Shown piece after piece: positions 50,179-58,378 of a stretch of DNA of 64,000 nt. Source of the DNA: Lewinellaceae bacterium (GTDB lineage: Bacteria > Bacteroidota > Bacteroidia > Chitinophagales > Saprospiraceae); contig JAHELJ010000014.1 of assembly GCA_024644235.1 (NCBI GenBank), forward strand, positions 1 to 64,000, in the 5' to 3' direction. Position numbers and translations under genes: made by a program. The first letter of the stretch is position 1. Each line of letters opens with the position of its first letter. The notes beneath the pieces were generated by a model. That model saw nothing but the letters and a program-made list of their open reading frames with translations. It ran no database searches and was not told the DNA's origin.

Positions 50179-50643
50179 ATGAAGATCCAGCTTTGGTGGA
50201 TTGGCAAAACCCAGGTACCCTATGTTAGGGAGGGTATAGCAGATTTTTCCAATCGTATCCAACGTCTTGAAAAATTCAACACCCGCAGCATCATTGTCAA
50301 AACCCAAAGAAATCAAGAGAGACAACGTCAATCAGAAGGTCAGGCGATTTTAAATTTACTGGAGTCCACTGATCACCTTGTGCTTCTTGATGAAAAGGGT
50401 AAGGCAGTATCTTCGAGAGGTCTTGCAGGTATGTTGGAGGATTTTAAGATGAATCGAATCAAAAATCTGATTTTTGTAATAGGAGGCTCCTTTGGATTCG
50501 ATCCTATGGTGTATCAGAGGGCTAATCAATCCATTTCCTTATCCAATTTGACCTTCCCGCACGACCTTGTCCGGTTGATATTTCTCGAGCAATTGTACCG
50601 GTCACTTACGATCAATTTGAATCATCCTTATCACCACGATTAA
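50179..50643 (+). CDS. rlmH: 23S rRNA (pseudouridine1915-N3)-methyltransferase RlmH
   Basis: The 154-residue SPOUT methyltransferase modifies pseudouridine 1915 in helix 69 of 23S rRNA. Signatures are DHLVLLDEKGKAVSSRGLA, FVIGGSFGFD and the C-terminal SLSNLTFPHDLVRLIFLEQL followed by YRSLTINLNHPYHHD. Length is normal for RlmH. It follows the SWIM gene by 4 bp and precedes the rhomboid gene by 9 bp. Confidence 0.97.
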   Translation: MKIQLWWIGKTQVPYVREGIADFSNRIQRLEKFNTRSIIVKTQRNQERQRQSEGQAILNLLESTDHLVLLDEKGKAVSSRGLAGMLEDFKMNRIKNLIFVIGGSFGFDPMVYQRANQSISLSNLTFPHDLVRLIFLEQLYRSLTINLNHPYHHD

Positions 50644-50652
50644 TCTTTTCAT

Positions 50653-51276
50653 ATGTCAATTACGATTATTCTTGTCATCATTACCGGCCTAGTTTCTTAC
50701 CTCGTCTTCCGGCAACCCGACCTTATGCTAAGACTTAGCCATTGGCCGATGCGTGAAGCAAATGAGAAAGAATACTATCGGTTTATAACCTCTGGATTTG
50801 TTCATGGAGGCTGGGTGCATTTGTTGATCAACATGTTCGTGCTCTGGAGTTTCGGAGAAATCGTGGAATACCACTTCAAGCAATTTTTCGGAACTACCAT
50901 GGGATCGGTCTACTATGTACTGGTGTATTTAGCCACCATAGTGTGTGCTTCCGTACCTACCTATTTTAGCAAACGGCACGACAGCCAGTATATGGCGGTT
51001 GGCGCCTCCGGTGGCGTATCAGGTATTGTCTTCATTTTCATTCTTTTTTATCCTTGGGAGATGTTGTACTTGTATGCCATCATACCTATTCCCGGCATCA
51101 TTGCCGGTGTGCTCTACCTGTGGTACTCATCCTATGCCAGCAAAAATGTGCGTGACCGGATCGATCATGAAGCTCATTTTTACGGAGCCCTCTTTGGAGT
51201 TGTTTTTATGCTCCTTCTGAAGCCTTCCCTCGCCAGCAATTTTATTCGCAGCCTCGTGGAAGATTTTCCTCTTTAA
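50653..51276 (+). CDS. Rhomboid-family intramembrane serine protease
   Basis: The 207-residue polytopic protein has about six membrane helices. The catalytic Ser119 lies in GASGGVSG and His175 in EAHFYGALFG. The conserved His56 and Asn60 (HLLIN) near the second helix are present. It would cleave membrane proteins within the bilayer; the substrate is unknown. It is the last gene of the SWIM-rlmH-rhomboid run and is followed by 471 bp of repeat-rich non-coding DNA. Confidence 0.9.
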   Translation: MSITIILVIITGLVSYLVFRQPDLMLRLSHWPMREANEKEYYRFITSGFVHGGWVHLLINMFVLWSFGEIVEYHFKQFFGTTMGSVYYVLVYLATIVCASVPTYFSKRHDSQYMAVGASGGVSGIVFIFILFYPWEMLYLYAIIPIPGIIAGVLYLWYSSYASKNVRDRIDHEAHFYGALFGVVFMLLLKPSLASNFIRSLVEDFPL

Positions 51277-51379
51277 CCACGGGAATCGGTAAGCCCGAAC
51301 GAAGATGTTTATTGACATACTAGTGAGTAGAAAGAAGGGGGTGTGAGATTGATGTGAGTATGCATCTAGGCTTAATGCG

Positions 51380-51535
51380 CTTGAAATTCGTCATTCGTAT
51401 TTCGAAGAATTTTTCTCGCAGAACTACGCAGAAAATCTCTCGCAGAATTTCGCAGAATTTTTCCTGTCGCAGAACCCGCCTGAAACATTCGTATTTCGTC
51501 ATTCGTCATTCGTCATTCGTAACTCGTCTTCCGTG
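51380..51535. repeat. Short-word repeats (ATTCGTCATTCGT and CGCAGAA)
   Basis: The word ATTCGT recurs about ten times as ATTCGTCATTCGT or TATTTCGTCATTCG variants at 51387-51405 and 51487-51530. Five CGCAGAA words lie between them. The same ATTCGTCATTCGT word reappears after both copies of the 154-bp repeat. There is no spacer regularity, so it is not CRISPR-like. Confidence 0.75.
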
Positions 51536-51536
51536 A

Positions 51537-51690
51537 GCCTTAGCCTAATTTCCACGTTGCCTAACTTGATACCAGTTTTACGCTGAGAAAACCCCTACAT
51601 CCCCTGGAAGGGGACTGTGAGATCCAGTGCGAAAGAGGCTAAGTGGTAATTGGGGCTAAAGATTCTATTCGTCATTCGTAACTCGTCATT
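51537..51690 (+). repeat. 154-bp dispersed repeat, copy A
   Basis: This stretch matches 56824-56977 in the same orientation over its full length, with roughly 90 percent identity by eye. It begins with GCCTTAGCCTAATTTCCACG and ends in ATTCGTCATTCG-type words. In the centre TCCCCTGGAAGGGGA (51600-51614) can form a 6-bp hairpin. No reading frame is conserved, so it is likely a non-coding element. Confidence 0.88.
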
Positions 51691-51747
51691 CTTATTGCAA
51701 CTATTTTCCTCTTACTTAAGTCTATAAGTAGAGAAAGTAAGAACCCT

Positions 51748-54105
51748 ATGATCAGACATAACCTTCGACTTGCCTGGCGTAATTTTCGTCGATACAAATC
51801 AACTTTCCTGATTAATCTGATCGGACTGACCACTGGCTTGGCCTGTACTCTATTGATCTTTCTTTGGGTTCATGATGAGCTCATGATGGATAAATTCCAT
51901 GATCAAGATGACCGATTGTTCCAGGTAATGGAACACCAGCAGTACGCAGAAAACATTATGACAACTACCTCTACTCCAGGCCTTCTGGCAGCAGCGTTGA
52001 AGGAAGAAATCCCGGAAATAGAGCATGCTGCCACCACCACCTGGGTGGTAGAATCCACCTTATCGGTCGATGATGAACTCAATCTGAAAGCCGAAGGTTG
52101 GTATGTAGGCGAAGATTTCTTCCAGATCTTTTCATTCCCTTTGATCGAAGGTCTGCCTGAAAATGTTGTCAAAGATCCCTCTTCCATAGCTATTTCGGAA
52201 GATCTGGCCCTTCGACTTTTTAATCGTACGGACAATCTAACCGGTGAAACGATAGAATTCGAGCACCGAAGGACACACCAGATAACGGGAGTGTTTAAGA
52301 ATCTGCCGTCTCATTCCAGCATGCAATTCGATTTTGTGATACCCTTTGAAGTCTATCGGTCCGAAAATGACTGGGTAGAAAGCTGGGGTAACAATGGTCC
52401 TAAGACATATGTGATACTGACAGAAGGTGCGCAGCAAGCGGATGTGGATAAAAAAATCAAAGACTTTGTCAAAGCTCGAAGAGAACAATCCAATGTCACC
52501 CTCTTTCTAGCTCCTTTCTCCGATCGATATCTTTATGGTCGCTATGAGGATGGCATTCAAAGTGGGGGGCGCATAGAATATGTCAGACTATTCTCCATCA
52601 TAGCTGCTTTTATCCTGTTGATCGCATGTATCAACTTCATGAATTTATCTACCGCCCGCGCCGAGCGCCGGGGAAGGGAAGTAGGGATAAAGAAGGTAGT
52701 AGGCGCATCGCGCCAATCTCTTATTAGGCAGTATCTCACCGAATCAAGTCTGATAAGCTTAGGGGCCTTGTTAATTGCTTTGGTAGCCGTTTGGTTGTTC
52801 TTGCCAGAGTTCAACTTGATCACTGACAAAGAAATTTCTCTCGCTTCACACAAATCGCTTCTCGCCTGGTCTGTTGTGATCGCTCTGGGTACAGGCCTAT
52901 TGGCCGGCAGCTATCCGGCTTTATATCTATCGGGACTGCGCCCAAACCGCATTCTAAAGGGTCAGATGAAGGGCTCTTGGGCAGAATTATGGGTACGTCG
53001 AGGGCTGGTTGTTTTTCAATTCAGCGTGTCCGTCATCTTGATCATTGCAGTGCTTATAATCTCCGGACAAATTGATTATGTCCAAAGTAAAAATCTGGGG
53101 TACGATCGGGATAATGTGGTGTACTTCGACATTGTAGGCAACCTTGAGGATAATTTGGAAGCATTCCTCAACCAGGTCAGAATGATCGACGGAGTGGTCA
53201 GCGCATCCAGCATGGGTCATAATCTGATTGGCCGTCAGAATAACACCTCAGGACTTAATTGGCCGGGTAAGGATCCAGAGGCGTTGATCCTGTTTGAAAA
53301 CGTCAGAGTGAATTATGATTTGATCGAAACAATGAATATTGAATTGAAGGAGGGACGCACCTTCAGTCGTGATTTTGGAGCTGATTCCAGCAAGATCATT
53401 TTCAACGAGGCCGCCATCGAAATCATGGAGCTGGATGATCCACTTGGCCAGACAATCCGCTTGTGGGATCTTTATGATCTTGAAACCATCGGTGTAGCAA
53501 GGGATTTCAACTTTCAATCCCTGCATGAAAATGTAAAGCCTCTGTTTTTCCTACTTGCTCCTGAGGACACCTGGAATGTGGTGGTCCGTATCGCTGCGGG
53601 TAGCGAAAAAACCGCGTTGGACGAGCTGGCTAACCTGTATACTGAATTCAATCCTGGTTTTCCCTTCGACTACGATTTCATGGATGAAGAATACGCTTTG
53701 CAATATGCTGCCGAGCAAAGGGTATCCACATTATCGAGATATTTTGCGGGCTTCGCCATTCTCATTTCCTGCCTGGGGTTGTTCGGACTAGCGGCTTACA
53801 CCGCTCAGCGCCGGATCAAGGAAGTGGGTATCCGAAAAATCCTTGGGTCCTCTGCCTTTCAAATCATCCTTTTGCTTTCCAAAGACTTTACCCGCCTGGT
53901 ACTGGCAGCCATTATTGTCGCCTTACCCGTCAGCTATTATTTGGTCAGTCAGTGGCTTGACCGTTTTGCTTACCGGATAGAATTGAATCTCTGGTATTTT
54001 GCTATGGCCGGCCTGCTTGCTCTGCTCATTGCCTGGCTCACAGTGGCCTCTCAGGCTTTCCGGGCAGCACGGGTAAATCCGGCAGAATGTCTGAAAACGG
54101 AATGA
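51748..54105 (+). CDS. FtsX/MacB-type ABC transporter permease
   Basis: The 785-residue protein has an N-terminal membrane helix (about 20-40), a MacB periplasmic core domain, a central set of three helices (about 285-400), a second periplasmic domain and three final helices (about 670-785). Motifs are AWRNFRRYKS at the N-terminus and the double FtsX signatures LSTARAERRGREVGIKKVVG and YTAQRRIKEVGIRKILG. These belong to a mechanotransmission-type transporter. The partner ATPase is not in the window. Such permeases are highly multiplied in Bacteroidota. It lies inside the repeat-bounded segment. Confidence 0.92.
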   Translation: MIRHNLRLAWRNFRRYKSTFLINLIGLTTGLACTLLIFLWVHDELMMDKFHDQDDRLFQVMEHQQYAENIMTTTSTPGLLAAALKEEIPEIEHAATTTWVVESTLSVDDELNLKAEGWYVGEDFFQIFSFPLIEGLPENVVKDPSSIAISEDLALRLFNRTDNLTGETIEFEHRRTHQITGVFKNLPSHSSMQFDFVIPFEVYRSENDWVESWGNNGPKTYVILTEGAQQADVDKKIKDFVKARREQSNVTLFLAPFSDRYLYGRYEDGIQSGGRIEYVRLFSIIAAFILLIACINFMNLSTARAERRGREVGIKKVVGASRQSLIRQYLTESSLISLGALLIALVAVWLFLPEFNLITDKEISLASHKSLLAWSVVIALGTGLLAGSYPALYLSGLRPNRILKGQMKGSWAELWVRRGLVVFQFSVSVILIIAVLIISGQIDYVQSKNLGYDRDNVVYFDIVGNLEDNLEAFLNQVRMIDGVVSASSMGHNLIGRQNNTSGLNWPGKDPEALILFENVRVNYDLIETMNIELKEGRTFSRDFGADSSKIIFNEAAIEIMELDDPLGQTIRLWDLYDLETIGVARDFNFQSLHENVKPLFFLLAPEDTWNVVVRIAAGSEKTALDELANLYTEFNPGFPFDYDFMDEEYALQYAAEQRVSTLSRYFAGFAILISCLGLFGLAAYTAQRRIKEVGIRKILGSSAFQIILLLSKDFTRLVLAAIIVALPVSYYLVSQWLDRFAYRIELNLWYFAMAGLLALLIAWLTVASQAFRAARVNPAECLKTE

Positions 54106-54136
54106 AGAATTTGGTTTAGCGTTTTCGGATAGATAG

Positions 54137-56452
54137 CTAATTTCCACCTGAGTCTGCTTCACTGTAGAAAGCAAGAAGATCTACAAAAGCCTGATCCTCC
54201 CTAACTGCATCCCAAATGGGATCGACCTTTAGCAAGGAGGCAGTCAGCTCGCAAGGTATCACCATGAGTTCAGTAAGGATATCAACACATTTGTCATTAT
54301 CACCAAGCAATGCCTGAACCTTTGCATGTTCGAGTTCAATAATGGGACCCAATAAAGCATCTTTGGCTATCGATCGTGCTTCAGCGGCTAAGAAACAGTT
54401 TTTTATGGCCTTCTCTCGATCACCAACTAGTGCATACAACATCGCCTGCTGCATCAAAGCCATCAAATCCATGGGTGATCTTGCCAGGTGTGGGCTGATA
54501 ATGGTCAGGGCCTCCTTTGCAAATTCCTTCGATTTCTCTACCTCCTTGATATAATAATTGATCAGAGCATAATCGAGAAGTAAAGTGTAATCATCAGACT
54601 CCATGATCTCTTCTTCCTTCTGCTTCATCACATCGAAAGACCGCGACAAGATCATCAAGCGGCGTTCATGTTCAGGGTCACTCAGTCCTGAATTCTTGAA
54701 ATATGAAAAAGCACTTTGTACATCACCATTTACCAGAATCATCAAATTTGACATCTCCACGTGTGCTGTTAGATTATCCGGAGAAATATTTAGCACTTTA
54801 TCCAGATAATTTTTTGCTCTGGCAAATTTGCGTTGTCCAACCTGATTGTAATAGTAGTTTAGATATGTAACCAGATAATTCGGATCCAATTTTATACTCT
54901 GTTCAAAATTGGTTTCAGCGATTTCCCAATTACCAAGCCTCCCATTTACCACACCTAGTGCATTATACGGGCTCGAGAGCCGTGGATAATTCCTGCTGAT
55001 TTTCTCAAATATTCTGGCAGCCGCTTTATAGTCTCCAACTATGTGGTACTCATACCATCCCTGGCCTTCCTGGATATCTGGATCATTAGGGTCCAGTGCC
55101 AGGGCTTTCTCGAAATTATATTTTGCAAGGTTAGCCCGGTCTTTTGACCCATCAAAATTCATCCAATAATAGTGGTCATGGCAGTAGCCCAAGCTCAAGT
55201 AAGCCCTAGCAAACATGGAATCATGATGAATTGCATTCTCAAACATACTGACGGCTCGTGAGATAAATTCTTCACCTTCTCCAAAACGATTGTTATAGTA
55301 GTATACGCCCCTCAGATAGTTGTCATATGCTTCCATATTATCAGTTGGTCTAACATGTATTATTTGCTCTTCTTCAGGAGACAATTCCGCCTGTAATTCC
55401 CTTATAATATTGGTCGCAATGTTCTCCTGAATCTCGAAAAGATTGGCGGCACTAAGTTGGTCGTCAAATTGACCTGCCCAAACCTGTAATTCATCTTTAC
55501 CGTTGGTTAATTGGGTAGTCACGCGAATCTGATCGTCCATGATTCGAATTCCACCTTCTAGTATAAACTCTACGTCAAGCTCACTAGCGATCGTCCGGAT
55601 AGGTTTTGAGCTGCCCTTATATGGCATTACTGAAGTTCTAGAAACCACTTTCAGGTCTCCAATTTTCTGCAACTGAATTAATATGTCCTCCATAATACCA
55701 TTACAAAAGTATTCGTTGCTGTCATCTCCACTGTCATTGCGAAATGGAAGCACAGCTATCGATTTGTCAACAACCTGGGTTCTTGAGGAAGCGTCATTCC
55801 AAAGTTTCAATCCGAGCAGAGTAAGTACCACAAGTGCAATTGCCGGCAGTCTTGCCATAAGTTTTGCACCAAGGCCTGAAACAGGTTGGCTGACCATTGT
55901 TACTAGCTCATCGGATCGTGGCACCTCAAGGCCAGGATTTGCCAGAGCATAGACTTCCAAAGGCTTTCGAATATTCTTCAGTCTGATCATTCCCAGTGAA
56001 GCCACTTCGAAAGTCTTATGATTTACGATCTTTTCATAGATACTGTTGGAGAAAAGGACCGTTCCTGGCTTTCCCATGTTCTCAAGTCGTGAAGCAATGT
56101 TCACGCCATCTCCATAGACATCACCTTCTCTCTCTATAACATCACCTGTGTGAATACCAATGCGAACTGGGACCTCTATTTCATTCCTGAACCGGAGTTG
56201 CATTGCAAGAGATGCTTGAACAGCAGAAACGGCGCTTTTGAATAAGCATAAGATGCCATCTCCCTGCTGGTGGACAATTTGACCGCCAGCCTGGATCACT
56301 TCCTCTTGAAATACTGTCTCGAATCTCGAAATAAGTTGCAAAGCTGAATCCTCATCCTCATGCATCAGTTTTGAATAACCAGCCACATCCGCAAACAATA
56401 TGGCGACCAACATCCTGGCATGTGTTTGATCCGACTTAGTAGGAAGACTCAT
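54137..56452 (-). CDS. Class III adenylate/guanylate cyclase with TolB-like and TPR domains
   Basis: The 771-residue protein begins with a cyclase domain: metal-binding Asp22 (LFADVAGYS) and Asp65 (GDGILCLF), and transition-state residues Asn118 and Arg122 (GDGVNIASRLE). The position that is usually a substrate-specifying Lys is His61 (IVHQQGDG), so the nucleotide or activity is uncertain. A membrane helix (about 203-222) follows. A FlgO/TolB-N-like domain starts with SIAVLPFRNDSGDD, and at least four TPR-like repeats run to the end. With one membrane helix after the cyclase, the TPR part is probably periplasmic. It converges on the permease gene (31 bp). Confidence 0.9.
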   Translation of the reverse strand: MSLPTKSDQTHARMLVAILFADVAGYSKLMHEDEDSALQLISRFETVFQEEVIQAGGQIVHQQGDGILCLFKSAVSAVQASLAMQLRFRNEIEVPVRIGIHTGDVIEREGDVYGDGVNIASRLENMGKPGTVLFSNSIYEKIVNHKTFEVASLGMIRLKNIRKPLEVYALANPGLEVPRSDELVTMVSQPVSGLGAKLMARLPAIALVVLTLLGLKLWNDASSRTQVVDKSIAVLPFRNDSGDDSNEYFCNGIMEDILIQLQKIGDLKVVSRTSVMPYKGSSKPIRTIASELDVEFILEGGIRIMDDQIRVTTQLTNGKDELQVWAGQFDDQLSAANLFEIQENIATNIIRELQAELSPEEEQIIHVRPTDNMEAYDNYLRGVYYYNNRFGEGEEFISRAVSMFENAIHHDSMFARAYLSLGYCHDHYYWMNFDGSKDRANLAKYNFEKALALDPNDPDIQEGQGWYEYHIVGDYKAAARIFEKISRNYPRLSSPYNALGVVNGRLGNWEIAETNFEQSIKLDPNYLVTYLNYYYNQVGQRKFARAKNYLDKVLNISPDNLTAHVEMSNLMILVNGDVQSAFSYFKNSGLSDPEHERRLMILSRSFDVMKQKEEEIMESDDYTLLLDYALINYYIKEVEKSKEFAKEALTIISPHLARSPMDLMALMQQAMLYALVGDREKAIKNCFLAAEARSIAKDALLGPIIELEHAKVQALLGDNDKCVDILTELMVIPCELTASLLKVDPIWDAVREDQAFVDLLAFYSEADSGGN

Positions 56453-56514
56453 CTGGATTCGAATGTTTTATAAGATACGTTTAACCTACGACACATCGCG
56501 AGCGTGCAGATCAA

Positions 56515-56823
56515 TTTTTTTCCTTCTCACTTTCACCCTCTTTTAACCTCTTAATCTTTAATCTTTTCAACTCTTCACATCAATCAGCCTAATCTTTTCC
56601 TCTTCATCTTTAAGCTAGCCTTAAGCCTAAGATCATCCTTCTCCTTTGATCCTTCGCATCAGCCTTAGCCTATTTTCCTTAAAAACCCTTAAACCATTAG
56701 ACCATTAGACCTTAAACCTCTCGTCATAAACTCTTTACCTCAATAGCCTAGTTTATCACCTTTTGAACTTCTCCTTTAATCCTTCGCCTTTCGCCTTCAC
56801 CTTTCGCCTCAGCCTTAGCCTTA
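56515..56823. repeat. Low-complexity pyrimidine-rich word repeats
   Basis: Words such as CCTTAGCC (three in tandem near 56810-56830), CCTTTCGCCTT (56780-56805), ATTAGACC (two in tandem near 56695) and CTTAAACC recur irregularly. The strand is almost purine-free over long stretches. It looks like degenerate tandem repetition, not a coding sequence. Confidence 0.65.
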
Positions 56824-56977
56824 GCCTTAGCCTAATTTCCACGTTGCCTAACTTGATACCAGTTTTACACTAAGAAAAACCCTACATCCCCTGGAAGGGG
56901 ACTGGGAGATCCAGTGGCGAAAAAGGCTAGCGGTAAAAGGGGCTAAAGATTCTATTCGTCATTCGTAATTCGTCATT
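56824..56977 (+). repeat. 154-bp dispersed repeat, copy B
   Basis: This is the second copy of the element at 51537-51690, in the same orientation and with the same length. The central hairpin TCCCCTGGAAGGGGA is conserved (56887-56901), as are the flanking CCTAATTTCCACG and ATTCTATTCGTCATTCG. Differences are scattered single bases and short indels. The two copies bound a 5.1-kb stretch with two complete genes. Confidence 0.88.
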
Positions 56978-57074
56978 CGTAATTCGTATCCCGTCATTCG
57001 TATTTCGTGAGTCTTTGCCTTTGACCTTTCGCCTTTGACCCTTCTAACCTCTTAAACTCCTAAACTTTCATCTT

Positions 57075-58274
57075 TCAACCTCTTGTCATATTCCTTCCCA
57101 GCTGATACATGTGCACTTCATCCGGCCCGTCCGCCAAACGGATAGCCCGGGCGTAGGTCCAGAATTTCCAGAGCGGGGTGTCCTGGCAGACGCCCATCCC
57201 GCCATGCGCCTGGATGGCTCGGTCGACCACGGTGCAGGTCATTTGAGGGACCACGATTTTGATCATGGCGATCAGGTCTTTCGCTTCCTTGCTGCCGAAG
57301 CGGTCGATTTTGTCTGCTGCTGATAAGGTGAGCAAGCGGGCCTGCTCGATCTCACAGCGCGAGCGGGCGATATCCTGCCGGATGCTGCTGTATTCACTTA
57401 GTTTCTTACCAAAGGTTTGACGCTCTTTCACTCTGGCGCACATCAGGTCCAGGGCTCTCTGTGCGGCACCGATGAGTCGCATGCAATGGTGGATACGGCC
57501 GGGTCCCAGCCGGCCTTGGGCAATGGCGAAACCGCTGCCCTCTTCTTGCAGGAGATTAGAAGCAGGAACCCGTACGTTATCAAGCTCGATTTCTGCATGA
57601 CCTTCGGGCGATTCCAGATTCCCGTAGACCTCCAGCGGACGGACCACTTTCACTCCCCGTGTTTCTGCTGGCACCAGGATCATGCTTTGCTGCATATGCC
57701 GGGCTGCACTTGGGTCCGTTTTTCCCATTACGATATAGATCCGGCAATGCGGATGCATGGCACCACTCGACCACCACTTTCGCCCATTGATGACATACTC
57801 GTCGCCATCGCGGACAATGGAAGTTTCGATATTGGTGGCATCGGACGAGGCCACCTGGGGCTCGGTCATCAGAAAGGCAGAGCGAATCTCCCCCTTCAAA
57901 AGAGGAGTCAACCACTGATTCTGCTGCTGTGGCGATCCATACTTGGCCAGCACTTCCATATTACCGGTATCAGGTGCCGAGCAATTAAATACTTCGGAGG
58001 ACCATAGCACCCGACCCATTAACTCCGCCAACGGAGCATACTCCAGATTGGTCAATCCGGGGCTGAGGTCTCCGTATGATTTCGGCAAAAAGAGATGCCA
58101 AAGTCCTTTCTGGCGGGCCAGCGCTTTTAGCTGATCGAGTTCAGGGTAGACCGTCCAAAGGTTTTGTGAGACAAATGCGTCATATTCTTTTTCTCGGATA
58201 AAAATATGTTCCTGCATAAAGTCATCAATCCGCCGTTGCCATTCAAGTGATTTCTCTGTGTATTGAAAGTTCAT
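57075..58274 (-). CDS. Acyl-CoA dehydrogenase, ACAD10/11-like
   Basis: The 399-residue flavoprotein has the acyl-CoA dehydrogenase signatures [16 protein letters not shown] and [11 protein letters not shown] (flavin and substrate binding), [24 protein letters not shown] and [13 protein letters not shown]. It ends in [11 protein letters not shown], close to the C-terminal active-site motif of ACAD10/11-type enzymes, where Asp replaces the usual catalytic Glu. The divergent kinase gene (58379-59440) resembles the second domain of the same eukaryotic fusions. Base composition is visibly richer in G+C than the surrounding genes. It probably acts on branched or hydroxylated acyl-CoA; this is inference. 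Confidence 0.92.
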   Translation of the reverse strand: MNFQYTEKSLEWQRRIDDFMQEHIFIREKEYDAFVSQNLWTVYPELDQLKALARQKGLWHLFLPKSYGDLSPGLTNLEYAPLAELMGRVLWSSEVFNCSAPDTGNMEVLAKYGSPQQQNQWLTPLLKGEIRSAFLMTEPQVASSDATNIETSIVRDGDEYVINGRKWWSSGAMHPHCRIYIVMGKTDPSAARHMQQSMILVPAETRGVKVVRPLEVYGNLESPEGHAEIELDNVRVPASNLLQEEGSGFAIAQGRLGPGRIHHCMRLIGAAQRALDLMCARVKERQTFGKKLSEYSSIRQDIARSRCEIEQARLLTLSAADKIDRFGSKEAKDLIAMIKIVVPQMTCTVVDRAIQAHGGMGVCQDTPLWKFWTYARAIRLADGPDEVHMYQLGRNMTRG

Positions 58275-58378
58275 GTTCTATAATTGCTGTGACACGAATA
58301 TAAGGTACGATCCTACGAACACTGCAGAGCGACTTCTTTTGATTTTAGCGTTTCCACTTTTCCCTCTACCTTCATACG

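Larger units (their letters stand above)
51277..51747. other. Repeat-rich non-coding region
   Basis: No gene is seen in these 471 bp. The stretch holds several copies of the word ATTCGTCATTCGT, five copies of CGCAGAA spaced irregularly (51400-51475), and copy A of the 154-bp repeat. It precedes the permease gene. Confidence 0.8.
56453..57074. other. Pyrimidine-rich, repeat-rich non-coding region
   Basis: No gene is seen in these 622 bp. The top strand is strikingly pyrimidine-rich with recurring words: CTTTCGCCTT, CCTTAGCC, TTAGACC and CTTTAATC. Copy B of the 154-bp repeat follows, then ATTCGTAATTCGTCATTCGT words. It separates the cyclase start from the end of the acyl-CoA dehydrogenase gene. 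Confidence 0.8.

Noticed and set aside
51320-51536. Small plus and minus reading frames in the repeat region before the permease
   Set aside because: They are composed of ATTCGTCATTCGT and CGCAGAA words and have no protein-like composition.
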